Source of the DNA: Caryophanales bacterium
GTDB taxonomy: Bacteria > Bacillota_I > Bacilli_A > RFN20 > CAG-826
Length of the DNA: 9,067 nucleotides
Assembly (NCBI GenBank): GCA_028723545.1
Contig: JAQYER010000120.1
Span: 1-9,067 of the forward strand
Reading direction: 5' to 3'
Part shown: piece after piece, positions 1 to 5,453 of the stretch
Layout: the number at the start of each line of letters is the position of its first letter
Numbering within the stretch: the first letter of the stretch is position 1
The notes under the pieces: model-generated
The model's input: only the letters and a program-made list of their open reading frames with translations
Told to the model about the DNA's origin: nothing
The model's database searches: none
Position numbers and translations under genes: made by a program

Positions 1-417
1 ACAGACAGACTAGTTAAAACGCCAAAAGTTTATTTTATGGATACTGGTTTAGCGGCTTATCTATGCAGATGGCCGAATGCTGAAACATTACAAAACGGAA
101 ATATGGATGGTGCTTTCTTTGAGACTTTCGTCATAAGCGAGGTTGTTAAAAGCTATTATAATTCTGGCAAGCCCATAGATAATTTGTATTATTATCGCGA
201 TATAGACAAGAAAGAAATTGATCTTTTGATAGTGGGTGCAAATTGTATTTATCCAATTGAAATCAAAAAAAGCAAAGAACCAAAAAAACCAGATGCGAAT
301 TTGAGTGCATTAGATAAATTTAACGTAGAGATAAAGCCTGAACTTGTGATCTGCATGAGTGAAGAAGTTATCCCATATAATAGAAAATGCTATTTGGTTC
401 CAGTTGCTATTATTTAG
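1..417 (+). CDS. AAA+ ATPase, DUF4143 C-terminal part (5' truncated by window)
   Basis: The reading frame is open from the first base, so the start lies outside the window; the internal ATG at 37 is not the real start. The residues encoded here begin with a KTPKVYFMDTGLAAYL stretch, which is typical of the junction into the DUF4143 region of the large prokaryotic ATPase family (an AAA+ domain plus a PD-(D/E)XK nuclease-like C-terminus). Later come the FFETFVISEV segment and an EIDLLIVGANCIYPIEIKKS segment, in which E...D...EIKK resembles the nuclease-like core of this family. These proteins are common in low-GC bacteria and genomic islands and their substrate is poorly known. The gene ends in TAG and is followed by a hairpin terminator, so it is a separate unit from the antitoxin downstream. 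The family call is from motif recognition; the missing N-terminal Walker motifs cannot be checked. Confidence 0.85.
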   Translation, partial: TDRLVKTPKVYFMDTGLAAYLCRWPNAETLQNGNMDGAFFETFVISEVVKSYYNSGKPIDNLYYYRDIDKKEIDLLIVGANCIYPIEIKKSKEPKKPDANLSALDKFNVEIKPELVICMSEEVIPYNRKCYLVPVAII

Positions 418-501
418 GCTGTGTTTTTATTTCCTTTGAAACTACCAAAAGCGATAAAAACTAGTATAATTTTGTGTAAGAAAGACATTAAATTAATTGA
501 G

Positions 502-531
502 AAATAATACGTTAAGAGCGTATTGTTTTTT
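502..531 (+). terminator. Rho-independent terminator after the ATPase gene
   Basis: The stem AATACG (506-511) pairs with CGTATT (519-524) across a 7-nt loop and can be extended outward by four more pairs including one G-T. It is followed by a T run at 526-531. The stem is AT-rich and so only moderately stable. Position and T tract support it as the end of the ATPase transcript. Confidence 0.6.
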
Positions 532-535
532 AATA

Positions 536-564
536 TATACAATTGGGGGCAAATGTAATATAAT
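536..564 (+). promoter_or_regulatory. Promoter of the RHH antitoxin gene
   Basis: A perfect TATAAT at 559-564 lies 17 bp downstream of TATACA (536-541, 4 of 6 matches to the -35 consensus). Transcription would begin near 571, which leaves a leader of only about 10 nt before the ATG at 581 and room for only a weak GGTG ribosome binding site. Confidence 0.55.
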
Positions 565-580
565 GTGAGATGGTGATAAT

Positions 581-967
581 ATGTTCGATCAACAAAATTA
601 CATTAATAATTACATTAAAGATAATTATAAGTCTATCAAAGTAAGATTAAGAAAAGATAATGCTTTATTAATTAATAAAATTGAATCGGTTGATAATGTA
701 AATCAATATATTATAGATTTAATTTTAAAAGATATTTATGAGAATCGTGTTTACAATTTTATCAACAATGATATTTTGATTGATTTTGATATATCTCCAA
801 AAATTGAAAAACTTATTAAAGAAGCAGAAGAAGCGGATTTATTGAATGATTATGGACTTTATATGAATTTAGCGTACGCGATAGATGCTGAAGCTAAAAA
901 AGAAGTTTCACACCACGACTTAAAAGAAAGCCAATGGAATAAATTAGCTAGGAGGTATTGTTTATAA
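581..967 (+). CDS. Ribbon-helix-helix-like antitoxin, partner of a HipA/CtkA-like kinase
   Basis: This is a 128-residue protein. Residues about 18-51 (from SIKVRLRKDNALL to YIIDLILKDI) have the pattern of an Arc/MetJ-type ribbon-helix-helix DNA-binding domain: a short strand, then two helices carrying a VNQYI turn. The C-terminal 40 residues (DYGLYMNLAYAIDA, then SQWNKLARRY) look like a separate helical tail of the kind that precedes HipA/CtkA-like kinase genes in low-GC bacteria. An AGGAGG at 950-955 lies inside its last codons and is placed to serve a second gene overlapping its stop. That second gene survives only as a remnant (964-1035), so this antitoxin is now an orphan. By analogy with other antitoxins it probably represses its own promoter (536-564). 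The DNA-binding domain is moderately sure; the toxin partnership is inferred from the remnant. Confidence 0.65.
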   Translation: MFDQQNYINNYIKDNYKSIKVRLRKDNALLINKIESVDNVNQYIIDLILKDIYENRVYNFINNDILIDFDISPKIEKLIKEAEEADLLNDYGLYMNLAYAIDAEAKKEVSHHDLKESQWNKLARRYCL

Positions 968-1035
968 CAAAAATAATTGATTTTTCTAATTGTGAATTAA
1001 GCCCTAAAAATCTGGTCTATCAACATCGAACATAG
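964..1035 (+). pseudogene. 5' remnant of a HipA/CtkA-like Ser/Thr kinase toxin gene
   Basis: A strong ribosome binding site (AGGAGG, 950-955) sits 8 nt before position 964, where an ATG would be expected, but the codon is ATA. From there the frame reads ITKIIDFSNCELSPKNLVY and then, from 1021, unrelated residues and a TAG at 1033-1035. The KIIDFSNC...Y opening is typical of the N-terminus of HipA-like kinases of the CtkA type, where a YGG...G nucleotide-loop region should follow. That region and the rest of the kinase are absent, so no active toxin can be made. The junction ATAA (964-967) looks like a former ATGA start/stop overlap with the antitoxin: a G-to-A change would spare the upstream stop and remove the downstream start. 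A TTG at 958 is too close to the ribosome binding site to be a convincing alternative. Confidence 0.6.
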
Positions 1036-1044
1036 TGTTTCTCC

Positions 1045-1225
1045 TTTAAATAAAAACTATTTGTGGTAACGCTCGTGCTACCTATATTGAACTAATAAGC
1101 CAACACTTTGCTACATCCGATGTGTTTATAATATATAAGAAAGAACCGAAGAGCGCTATAAAAAACAGTTTGCATTTATATTTATGCTTTCTAAGAAAGA
1201 ATAACCAAACAATTTGTTGCTAGAG
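1045..1225 (+). ncRNA. Structured RNA candidate, 6S-like (strand not certain)
   Basis: Bases 1045-1074 pair with 1151-1180 in register: about 23 of 30 positions, including the unbroken CGCTC/GAGCG (1070-1074 with 1151-1155). Inside lies an 8 by 15 nt central bubble, then the helix TATATT (1083-1088) with AATATA (1130-1135), then AACAC (1102-1106) with GTGTT (1122-1126). A long rod with a large central bubble is the shape of 6S RNA. The 5' strand reads GTGGTAACGCTCGTGC and then TATATTGAACTAATAAGC, which resembles the Gram-positive 6S arm as I remember it. A terminator follows at 1226-1272. Against this, no convincing promoter is visible upstream, the RNA would be short for 6S, and the region has replaced part of a toxin gene, so it may be a fragment. 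A covariance search (Rfam 6S) would decide. Confidence 0.35.
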
Positions 1226-1272
1226 AACACATAATTATCTTAAAAAAAAGATAAGTTGTGGTTTTTATTTTT
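1226..1272 (+). terminator. Rho-independent terminator
   Basis: TTATCTT (1235-1241) pairs with AAGATAA (1248-1254) around an A6 loop. An outer helix pairs AACACA (1226-1231) with the TGTGGTT segment (1257-1263) with one bulged G. The sequence then runs T5-A-T5. It separates the structured RNA region from the Sel1-PRTase operon. Confidence 0.55.
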
Positions 1273-1285
1273 GCTTTCAAAAGAT

Positions 1286-1429
1286 ATGATTATTAGTAGG
1301 AAGGGTAGAACTGATGATTATCTAAAACTCAATTATGACTTAATTGAAGATAGTTTCGATGCAAAAGTCGCAGATAGAATAAGAAAACTTGCCAAGAAAT
1401 ACTGGGATATTTCTAGAGGTCAAGCATAA
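1286..1429 (+). CDS. Unrecognised 47-codon ORF, possibly a 3' gene remnant
   Basis: The ORF runs from ATG 1286 to TAA 1427-1429 and encodes 47 residues with a charged helical C-terminus (DYLKLNYDLIEDSFD, then VADRIRKLAKKYW). The same frame is open upstream to 1244, and the ATG has only a weak AAAAGA upstream. It may therefore be the tail of a longer lost gene rather than a complete small gene. It ends 9 nt before the Sel1-PRTase start, and that gene's ribosome binding site follows its stop directly. If expressed, it would be the first cistron of that operon. I do not recognise the family and assign no function. Confidence 0.35.
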   Translation: MIISRKGRTDDYLKLNYDLIEDSFDAKVADRIRKLAKKYWDISRGQA

Positions 1430-1438
1430 AGGATAAAT

Positions 1439-3328
1439 ATGCCATCAATCAAATTTGAAATACTATTGGAAGAATTTCAGAATTCAGATTCTGTTGAAGA
1501 AGCAATAAACACAGTAGAAGCACTAAAAGAATTAGCAAACTCTGGTGATGTTGATGCTTGTTTTGAAGTTGCAGAAATCTATGAATATTATTATGAGGAT
1601 TTAGGATTAGAAAACTCCGATTTAGATATTTCTATTGAATATTATTCAAAAGCCGCTGATAAGGGTCACAAACCATCATTAAAGGAATTGGGGATAATAT
1701 TTTCTGGCGAAGAAAAAAATAATCCTAATAAATCCATTGAATATTTACTTCTTTCAGAGAATTATTCAAAAGAAATTGATTTATTGCTTAGATCAATTCA
1801 AAAGTACTCGCAAAAAGTTGATACAAATAGTAACGAAGAACTTAACAAAGCAATCAAACGACTTAATTATTTCTTGTATTTAATTAAGGACAATCGAATA
1901 TTTACCGCCATGGTTAATCAACGAAATAAATTCTTTAAGATTTTAGCCAGAAGAAAAGTTGAAAATGCGAGCAATCTTAGTGAATTAGAACAAGCACATT
2001 TATTTTTTGAAAGATTCGAAAAAAAAGAATATTTAGATGATGTGAAAATTCTATATATTCAGAAAAAGAAAAATCTAATAATCACATCACTAGTTAATGT
2101 TGAAGATGCACATAAGAAACTTGAACTAGAGAACAACAGTGAAGTCAGAATTGCAATTATTAAATGGATTGCTGAATCTTATAGGTATGGCAAAAACGGT
2201 GCTTCAATCGATATTGTAAAAGCACTAAGAACATATGAAATGGCGGGGGACGTTTTTGAATCAGAAGTTGACTCATTTATTTCTAAACTTTGCTACGAAT
2301 TTTTAGAAAAAAATGATTTCAATTTCATAGAAAAATATTATGGCTTTATCAAATCTCTTTCGAATAGGAACTATTTTGAAAAAGAGATTAAAAAACATAG
2401 TGAGAAGATTATATTTGAAAGCATTAAAGATAAGGCCTTATCTGGTGACACATCTTATTATGAAAAGGTTGGAAAATGCTATTATGACGGTTATGGCGTT
2501 CCTTATAGCAGATTAGATGCGCTCGAGTGGTACGAAAAAGCCTATAAAGCCAATCATTCAAAAGAATCGTTTGATTTCATATTCGAACATTGTGATTACC
2601 GTTATGACGATGACAAATTTGGTGCTTTTTTAAAGAATGCTAAAGCACACTCAATACAGTTTAATCCATCTCAGCAATATGCATATGACCGCATTTTTAG
2701 AAAGTACGCTGCTGATAGATATGATTTTGTAAATACTTATGGGCTGGCAAAAATAGACATAGATGAGAATAACATTTATTATTTCTATGACTATTGCAAA
2801 AAAGAAATTGTCGATAGATATCCAAACAACGAAGTCTATAGAAAAAACTATAATTCATTCATGAAGCTCAAAAATATTCGCAAATATGAAGATATTTTTG
2901 GGTTCTCTTTGAGCTTTGCGGGTTGTGTCACTAACATTTTGAAATTATTTAGTGGGAATTGGTACATTTGCTCTGCTCCTGGACATGAGATGACAAAAAA
3001 CACATTTAATCCAGTTTTTGCTGTTATTAATGGTTCTAGTACGGTTCCAAGCAACTTCTCAATTAGAAACACAATCATTCAAAGAAAATATACCGTTGAT
3101 AAAAAAGCGACTTCTTCAGCAGGAAGAAACAATGACTATAAAATTGATATGAAAAGTCTTAAAATAGAAGAAGGATTTGTTCCAACAGGAAAGTCTTTCA
3201 TTATATTTGATGATATTACAACATCAGGGAGTACATTAATTGCCTGCAAAAACATATTGATGGAAGCTGGAGCAAAACATGTTGTTTGCATAGCATTTGG
3301 ACACACAAAGGATTTCTATGAACACTAA
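1439..3328 (+). CDS. Sel1-repeat protein with C-terminal phosphoribosyltransferase domain
   Basis: The protein has 629 residues and starts at ATG 1439 behind AAGGA (about 1429-1433). The N-terminal part contains Sel1/TPR-like helical repeats: around residues 35-90 (a DACFEVAEIYEYYY helix, then SIEYYSKAADKGH) and again around 340-375 (KVGKCYYDGYGVP, then ALEWYEKAY). The middle is further alpha-helix. The last 150 or so residues form a type I PRTase fold with a PRPP-binding loop FDDITTSGST at about 590-599, matching the usual (V/I)(V/I)xDDxxTTGxT pattern except that the usual Gly is Ser; both acidic residues are present. ComF-like PRTases look like this, but ComF has no Sel1 repeats. The natural substrate is unknown. 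The 3' end overlaps the DprA-like gene by 11 nt, so the two are probably translated together. I infer a repeat-based sensor or scaffold joined to a nucleotide-handling domain in a conflict or DNA-uptake role. Domain calls are good; the function is open. Confidence 0.85.
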   Translation: MPSIKFEILLEEFQNSDSVEEAINTVEALKELANSGDVDACFEVAEIYEYYYEDLGLENSDLDISIEYYSKAADKGHKPSLKELGIIFSGEEKNNPNKSIEYLLLSENYSKEIDLLLRSIQKYSQKVDTNSNEELNKAIKRLNYFLYLIKDNRIFTAMVNQRNKFFKILARRKVENASNLSELEQAHLFFERFEKKEYLDDVKILYIQKKKNLIITSLVNVEDAHKKLELENNSEVRIAIIKWIAESYRYGKNGASIDIVKALRTYEMAGDVFESEVDSFISKLCYEFLEKNDFNFIEKYYGFIKSLSNRNYFEKEIKKHSEKIIFESIKDKALSGDTSYYEKVGKCYYDGYGVPYSRLDALEWYEKAYKANHSKESFDFIFEHCDYRYDDDKFGAFLKNAKAHSIQFNPSQQYAYDRIFRKYAADRYDFVNTYGLAKIDIDENNIYYFYDYCKKEIVDRYPNNEVYRKNYNSFMKLKNIRKYEDIFGFSLSFAGCVTNILKLFSGNWYICSAPGHEMTKNTFNPVFAVINGSSTVPSNFSIRNTIIQRKYTVDKKATSSAGRNNDYKIDMKSLKIEEGFVPTGKSFIIFDDITTSGSTLIACKNILMEAGAKHVVCIAFGHTKDFYEH

Positions 3329-4145
3329 AGAATTCGTATTGGCTTTATCAAAAGTAAAACGTTGGGGCTTAACAAAGGTTGCTAACTATGTCATTAAGCA
3401 TGGTTATGATTTTGAAGAGTGCCTTAATTTTTTAGAATTAGAATTAGATTCCAATGAACTGCGTAGTTTCAAAAACAATCTTTTGATAGCACAAGAGGAA
3501 ATCAAAACCAACGAAAATAAAAATATAAAGTTAATAACTTTATTTGATAATGATTTTCCTAAAAAGTTATGCGAGTGTTCCGAACCGGTTATTTACTTAT
3601 TTTATGTGGGTGATATTTCACTGCTTTCATCCAAATGTCTAACAATCATCGGGACTAGAAACCCAACAAAACCTTTTATTTCTTTGGGTGAAAAAGCTGC
3701 AAAGTATTTTGCGGAAAAAGGATATACCATTGTGAGCGGATTGGCTTTAGGCTGTGATGCGATTGGTCATAAGGCTGCTTTAGATGCTAATGGCAAAACT
3801 ATTGCAATTCTTCCATCATCATTGGATAAAGTTGTTCCGACACAACATAGAGAATTAGCAAGAGACATCGCTAGAAAGGGTGGTCTTGTTATAAGCGAAT
3901 GCTCTGTTACATCAACAATGAATAAATTCAATTACCCGCAAAGGGATAGAATACAAAGTTTGCTTTCTAATGTAACTATCGTAATTCAATCAGCAAATGA
4001 TGGTGGTACTATGATTGCTGTTAAAAAATCTTTAAAAGATGGCAAAAAAGTCTATGCTATTGAAGGAAATGATTTAGACTTGATAAATGATTATCTTGAT
4101 ATCGAGAGCGAAGATCAACTTAGGAAAATAGAAAACGAATTATAA
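3318..4145 (+). CDS. DprA/Smf-family protein (SLOG-type Rossmann fold)
   Basis: I chose the ATG at 3318 over the one at 3297 because AAAGGAT (3307-3313) is correctly spaced before it. This gives 275 residues overlapping the PRTase gene by 11 nt. Residues 1-40 form a helical SAM-like region (the LALSKVKRWGLTKVANY segment). From about residue 100 the DprA Rossmann fold is clear: TIIGTRNPT, then GYTIVSGLALGCDAIGH, then TIAILPSSLDKVVP, then NYPQRDRIQSLLSN and a GGTMIAVKKSL segment. Classical DprA binds ssDNA and loads RecA during transformation. This protein stops soon after the Rossmann domain and has no C-terminal winged-helix (DML1-like) domain. Being paired with a PRTase outside any competence locus suggests a specialised SLOG protein that binds nucleic acid or nucleotides, not the housekeeping DprA. 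The terminator at 4145-4170 closes the operon. Confidence 0.88.
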   Translation: MNTKEFVLALSKVKRWGLTKVANYVIKHGYDFEECLNFLELELDSNELRSFKNNLLIAQEEIKTNENKNIKLITLFDNDFPKKLCECSEPVIYLFYVGDISLLSSKCLTIIGTRNPTKPFISLGEKAAKYFAEKGYTIVSGLALGCDAIGHKAALDANGKTIAILPSSLDKVVPTQHRELARDIARKGGLVISECSVTSTMNKFNYPQRDRIQSLLSNVTIVIQSANDGGTMIAVKKSLKDGKKVYAIEGNDLDLINDYLDIESEDQLRKIENEL

Positions 4146-4170
4146 AAATAGACTCGACTGAGTCTTTTTT
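4145..4170 (+). terminator. Rho-independent terminator of the Sel1-PRTase/DprA operon
   Basis: AGACTC (4150-4155) pairs perfectly with GAGTCT (4160-4165) over a GACT tetraloop. The upstream A run can extend the stem into the downstream T run (4166-4170). It begins at the last base of the dprA-like stop codon. Confidence 0.8.
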
Positions 4171-4185
4171 GATAAAATTTTATAT

Positions 4186-4395
4186 ATTGAAGAAAATTCA
4201 AAAACATTCATAGAACTTGCTGAAGAATATTGCTAAACAAAATACAACAAAATTCTAGAGTTGTTAATTAATCAATTAATGAATCAAGAGCGAGATGCTT
4301 TAAAATCTTATCATCATGGTTTTGGCTTTTCCGTTAACGAGTTAGCATTTAAAGACGGTTTTATTTCTCAATTGTTAGAAAGACATTTTAAATAA
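4186..4395 (+). pseudogene. Small broken gene upstream of the HEPN-like gene
   Basis: A single frame reads from about 4186 (EENSKTFIELAEEYC) to a TAA at 4234-4236, continues with TKYNKILELLINQLM, and finishes with SYHHGFGFSVNELAFKDGF...LLERHFK and a TAA at 4393-4395. One in-frame stop interrupts what would be a protein of about 68-70 residues. No standard start codon exists at its 5' end; an ATT lies where an ATG would fit. An internal ATG at 4279 could still give a 38-residue peptide but has no clear ribosome binding site. Its final TAA overlaps an ATA that begins the coding-like extension of the next gene, the same ATAA junction as at 964-967. I do not recognise the family. By position it may have been an antitoxin or partner of the HEPN-like protein. 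Confidence 0.45.
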
Positions 4396-4487
4396 AATCT
4401 TTAGAAAAAGGAAAGACCTTTGTAATCGGAGATAAGGCGTGGGGATACTTTTCTTTTTGCAACACTAAAGGTAATGATTGTTATTGT
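4392..4487 (+). other. Coding-like 5' extension of the HEPN-like gene without a standard start
   Basis: The frame of the HEPN-like gene is open back to 4392, with a stop at 4389-4391. The 32 codons here read like a normal N-terminus: IKSLEKGKTFVIGDKAWGYF, then SFCNTKGNDCYC, leading directly into the annotated protein. No ATG, GTG or TTG occurs in this stretch. The first codon is ATA, where one base change from ATG would give a natural MKSLEKGK start. Either the start codon has been lost or an unusual start is used. Confidence 0.55.
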
Positions 4488-5279
4488 TTGACAAATGGAG
4501 AATATACTGTCCACTTTGTCCCTCATGGCAATACAACGTGGTTATATCCTTTACAAATTGATGTTGATGATGCAACAGAAGGTGAGGAAGAGTGCAACAA
4601 CGCTATTGATTTAATTATTTCTTGGTGTTCGAAGATTAAATTATTGTCCAATTTGCCTTTGTCAAAATTAAGGAAAAAGAACAAAGATTTGTTTTATGAA
4701 ACGTTATATAAGAATCTCTTTGTTGAGGGGCACAAGTTATCTTTGAGTGAGAAAGAAAGAAAAATAGTGATCTCTTATTTGAAAGACTGCCCAAATTCAA
4801 ATGATATTTCGAGAATGATATATACATTCGCTTATACCTTAAAAGGATTTGAATATGGCAAAGAATATAGCGACTATCTAGATTTGACTTTTATTTTAGT
4901 TTCAGTATTCAAAATTGTAGAAGTGGTGTTTTCAAATTTATTGAATGAAGAGTTTGGTAACAAACGTATTCGAGATAACAGGGGGAATATTATTGACTTC
5001 TCCAATGAAAAATTAACTTTGAGAAATATGAAACAATTCTTTTATTCGAGCGATAGAGATATTCAGTGCTTTTTAAATAAAAACCAACAACTGAGCAAAG
5101 ACACTTTATTAATTATGAATAGATGGATTGATGAATCAAGAAATGGTTTCCTACATAAGGATATAGTTGAAGTGTCAAATGTAGAACAATTAGCCGAATC
5201 AATTACAGATTCGCTTCAATTATTGTGCAACCTTTTTATTTATAAAAACCAGTATAACCGAGAGAGCCTAACTGAATGA
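4488..5279 (+). CDS. HEPN-like protein, probably truncated at its start
   Basis: The first standard start in frame is TTG 4488, giving 263 residues, but it has no well-placed ribosome binding site (AAAGG is about 16 nt upstream) and cuts into a beta-rich N-terminal domain whose coding seems to start at 4392. The C-terminal half is all-helical and carries RNGFLH at residues 218-223. This is the R-x4-H signature of HEPN domains, many of which are metal-independent RNases in toxin-antitoxin, abortive infection and CRISPR systems. A preceding WIDESRNG helix and a following helix (QLAESITDSLQLLCNLF) fit the four-helix bundle. The gene ends in TGA, and the same frame continues 21 codons to a TAA at 5343. 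I infer an RNase-type effector that is now poorly expressed or dead. The HEPN call rests on one short motif plus helix content, so it is moderate. Confidence 0.6.
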   Translation: MTNGEYTVHFVPHGNTTWLYPLQIDVDDATEGEEECNNAIDLIISWCSKIKLLSNLPLSKLRKKNKDLFYETLYKNLFVEGHKLSLSEKERKIVISYLKDCPNSNDISRMIYTFAYTLKGFEYGKEYSDYLDLTFILVSVFKIVEVVFSNLLNEEFGNKRIRDNRGNIIDFSNEKLTLRNMKQFFYSSDRDIQCFLNKNQQLSKDTLLIMNRWIDESRNGFLHKDIVEVSNVEQLAESITDSLQLLCNLFIYKNQYNRESLTE

Positions 5280-5347
5280 GACCTGGTTGACATGGGTGGT
5301 TATGCAATCACTCGCCAAGAGTCTCGAACAATAACAATCGTATAAAT

Positions 5348-5372
5348 GTGTCGATACAATTCGGCACTTTTT
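5348..5372 (+). terminator. Rho-independent terminator after the HEPN-like gene
   Basis: GTGTCGA (5348-5354) pairs with TCGGCAC (5361-5367), seven pairs including one T-G, over a TACAAT loop. Five T follow at 5368-5372. Confidence 0.75.
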
Positions 5373-5380
5373 ATTTGCCT

Positions 5381-5416
5381 ATAAGCAAGATAATAAGTAA
5401 GATAATAAGCAAGATA
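5381..5416 (+). repeat. Three tandem 12-bp repeats upstream of the fic promoter
   Basis: ATAAGCAAGATA occurs at 5381-5392, 5393-5404 (with T for C at the sixth base) and 5405-5416. The array ends 2 bp before the -35 element of the fic promoter, and an inverted copy of half a unit (TTATTTGC, 5372-5379) lies just before it. This position fits iterated operator sites for a repressor or activator of fic. Confidence 0.75.
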
Positions 5417-5418
5417 AC

Positions 5419-5447
5419 TTGTATAAATAATGACTATTTGATATAAT
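5419..5447 (+). promoter_or_regulatory. Promoter of the fic gene, probably giving a leaderless mRNA
   Basis: A perfect TATAAT (5442-5447) lies 17 bp after TTGTAT (5419-5424). Transcription would begin about 7 bp later, at or beside the ATG at 5454. No Shine-Dalgarno sequence precedes that ATG, so translation probably starts on a leaderless or near-leaderless message. Confidence 0.65.
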
Positions 5448-5453
5448 AAAAGC

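Noticed and set aside
465..470. TATAAT as a promoter before the terminator at 502
   Set aside because: No -35 at acceptable spacing (TTGAAA is 23 bp away), and a terminator follows before any gene.
1053..1082. T-box antiterminator (GTGGTAACGC resembles the T-box sequence)
   Set aside because: The required flanking stem does not pair, and no aminoacyl-tRNA synthetase or amino-acid gene follows.
1105..1132. TATAAT at 1127-1132 as a promoter
   Set aside because: No -35 at suitable spacing, and the bases take part in the rod-shaped RNA pairing.
2848..3078. Minus-strand ORF inside the Sel1-PRTase gene
   Set aside because: It is antisense to the clear PRTase coding frame and has no recognisable domain.
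4375..4400. Programmed -1 frameshift joining the small gene to the HEPN-like frame
   Set aside because: No slippery heptamer with re-pairing in the -1 frame exists; the downstream N-terminus looks like a normal protein start.
5381..5416. CRISPR array
   Set aside because: The units are 12 bp and directly tandem without spacers.
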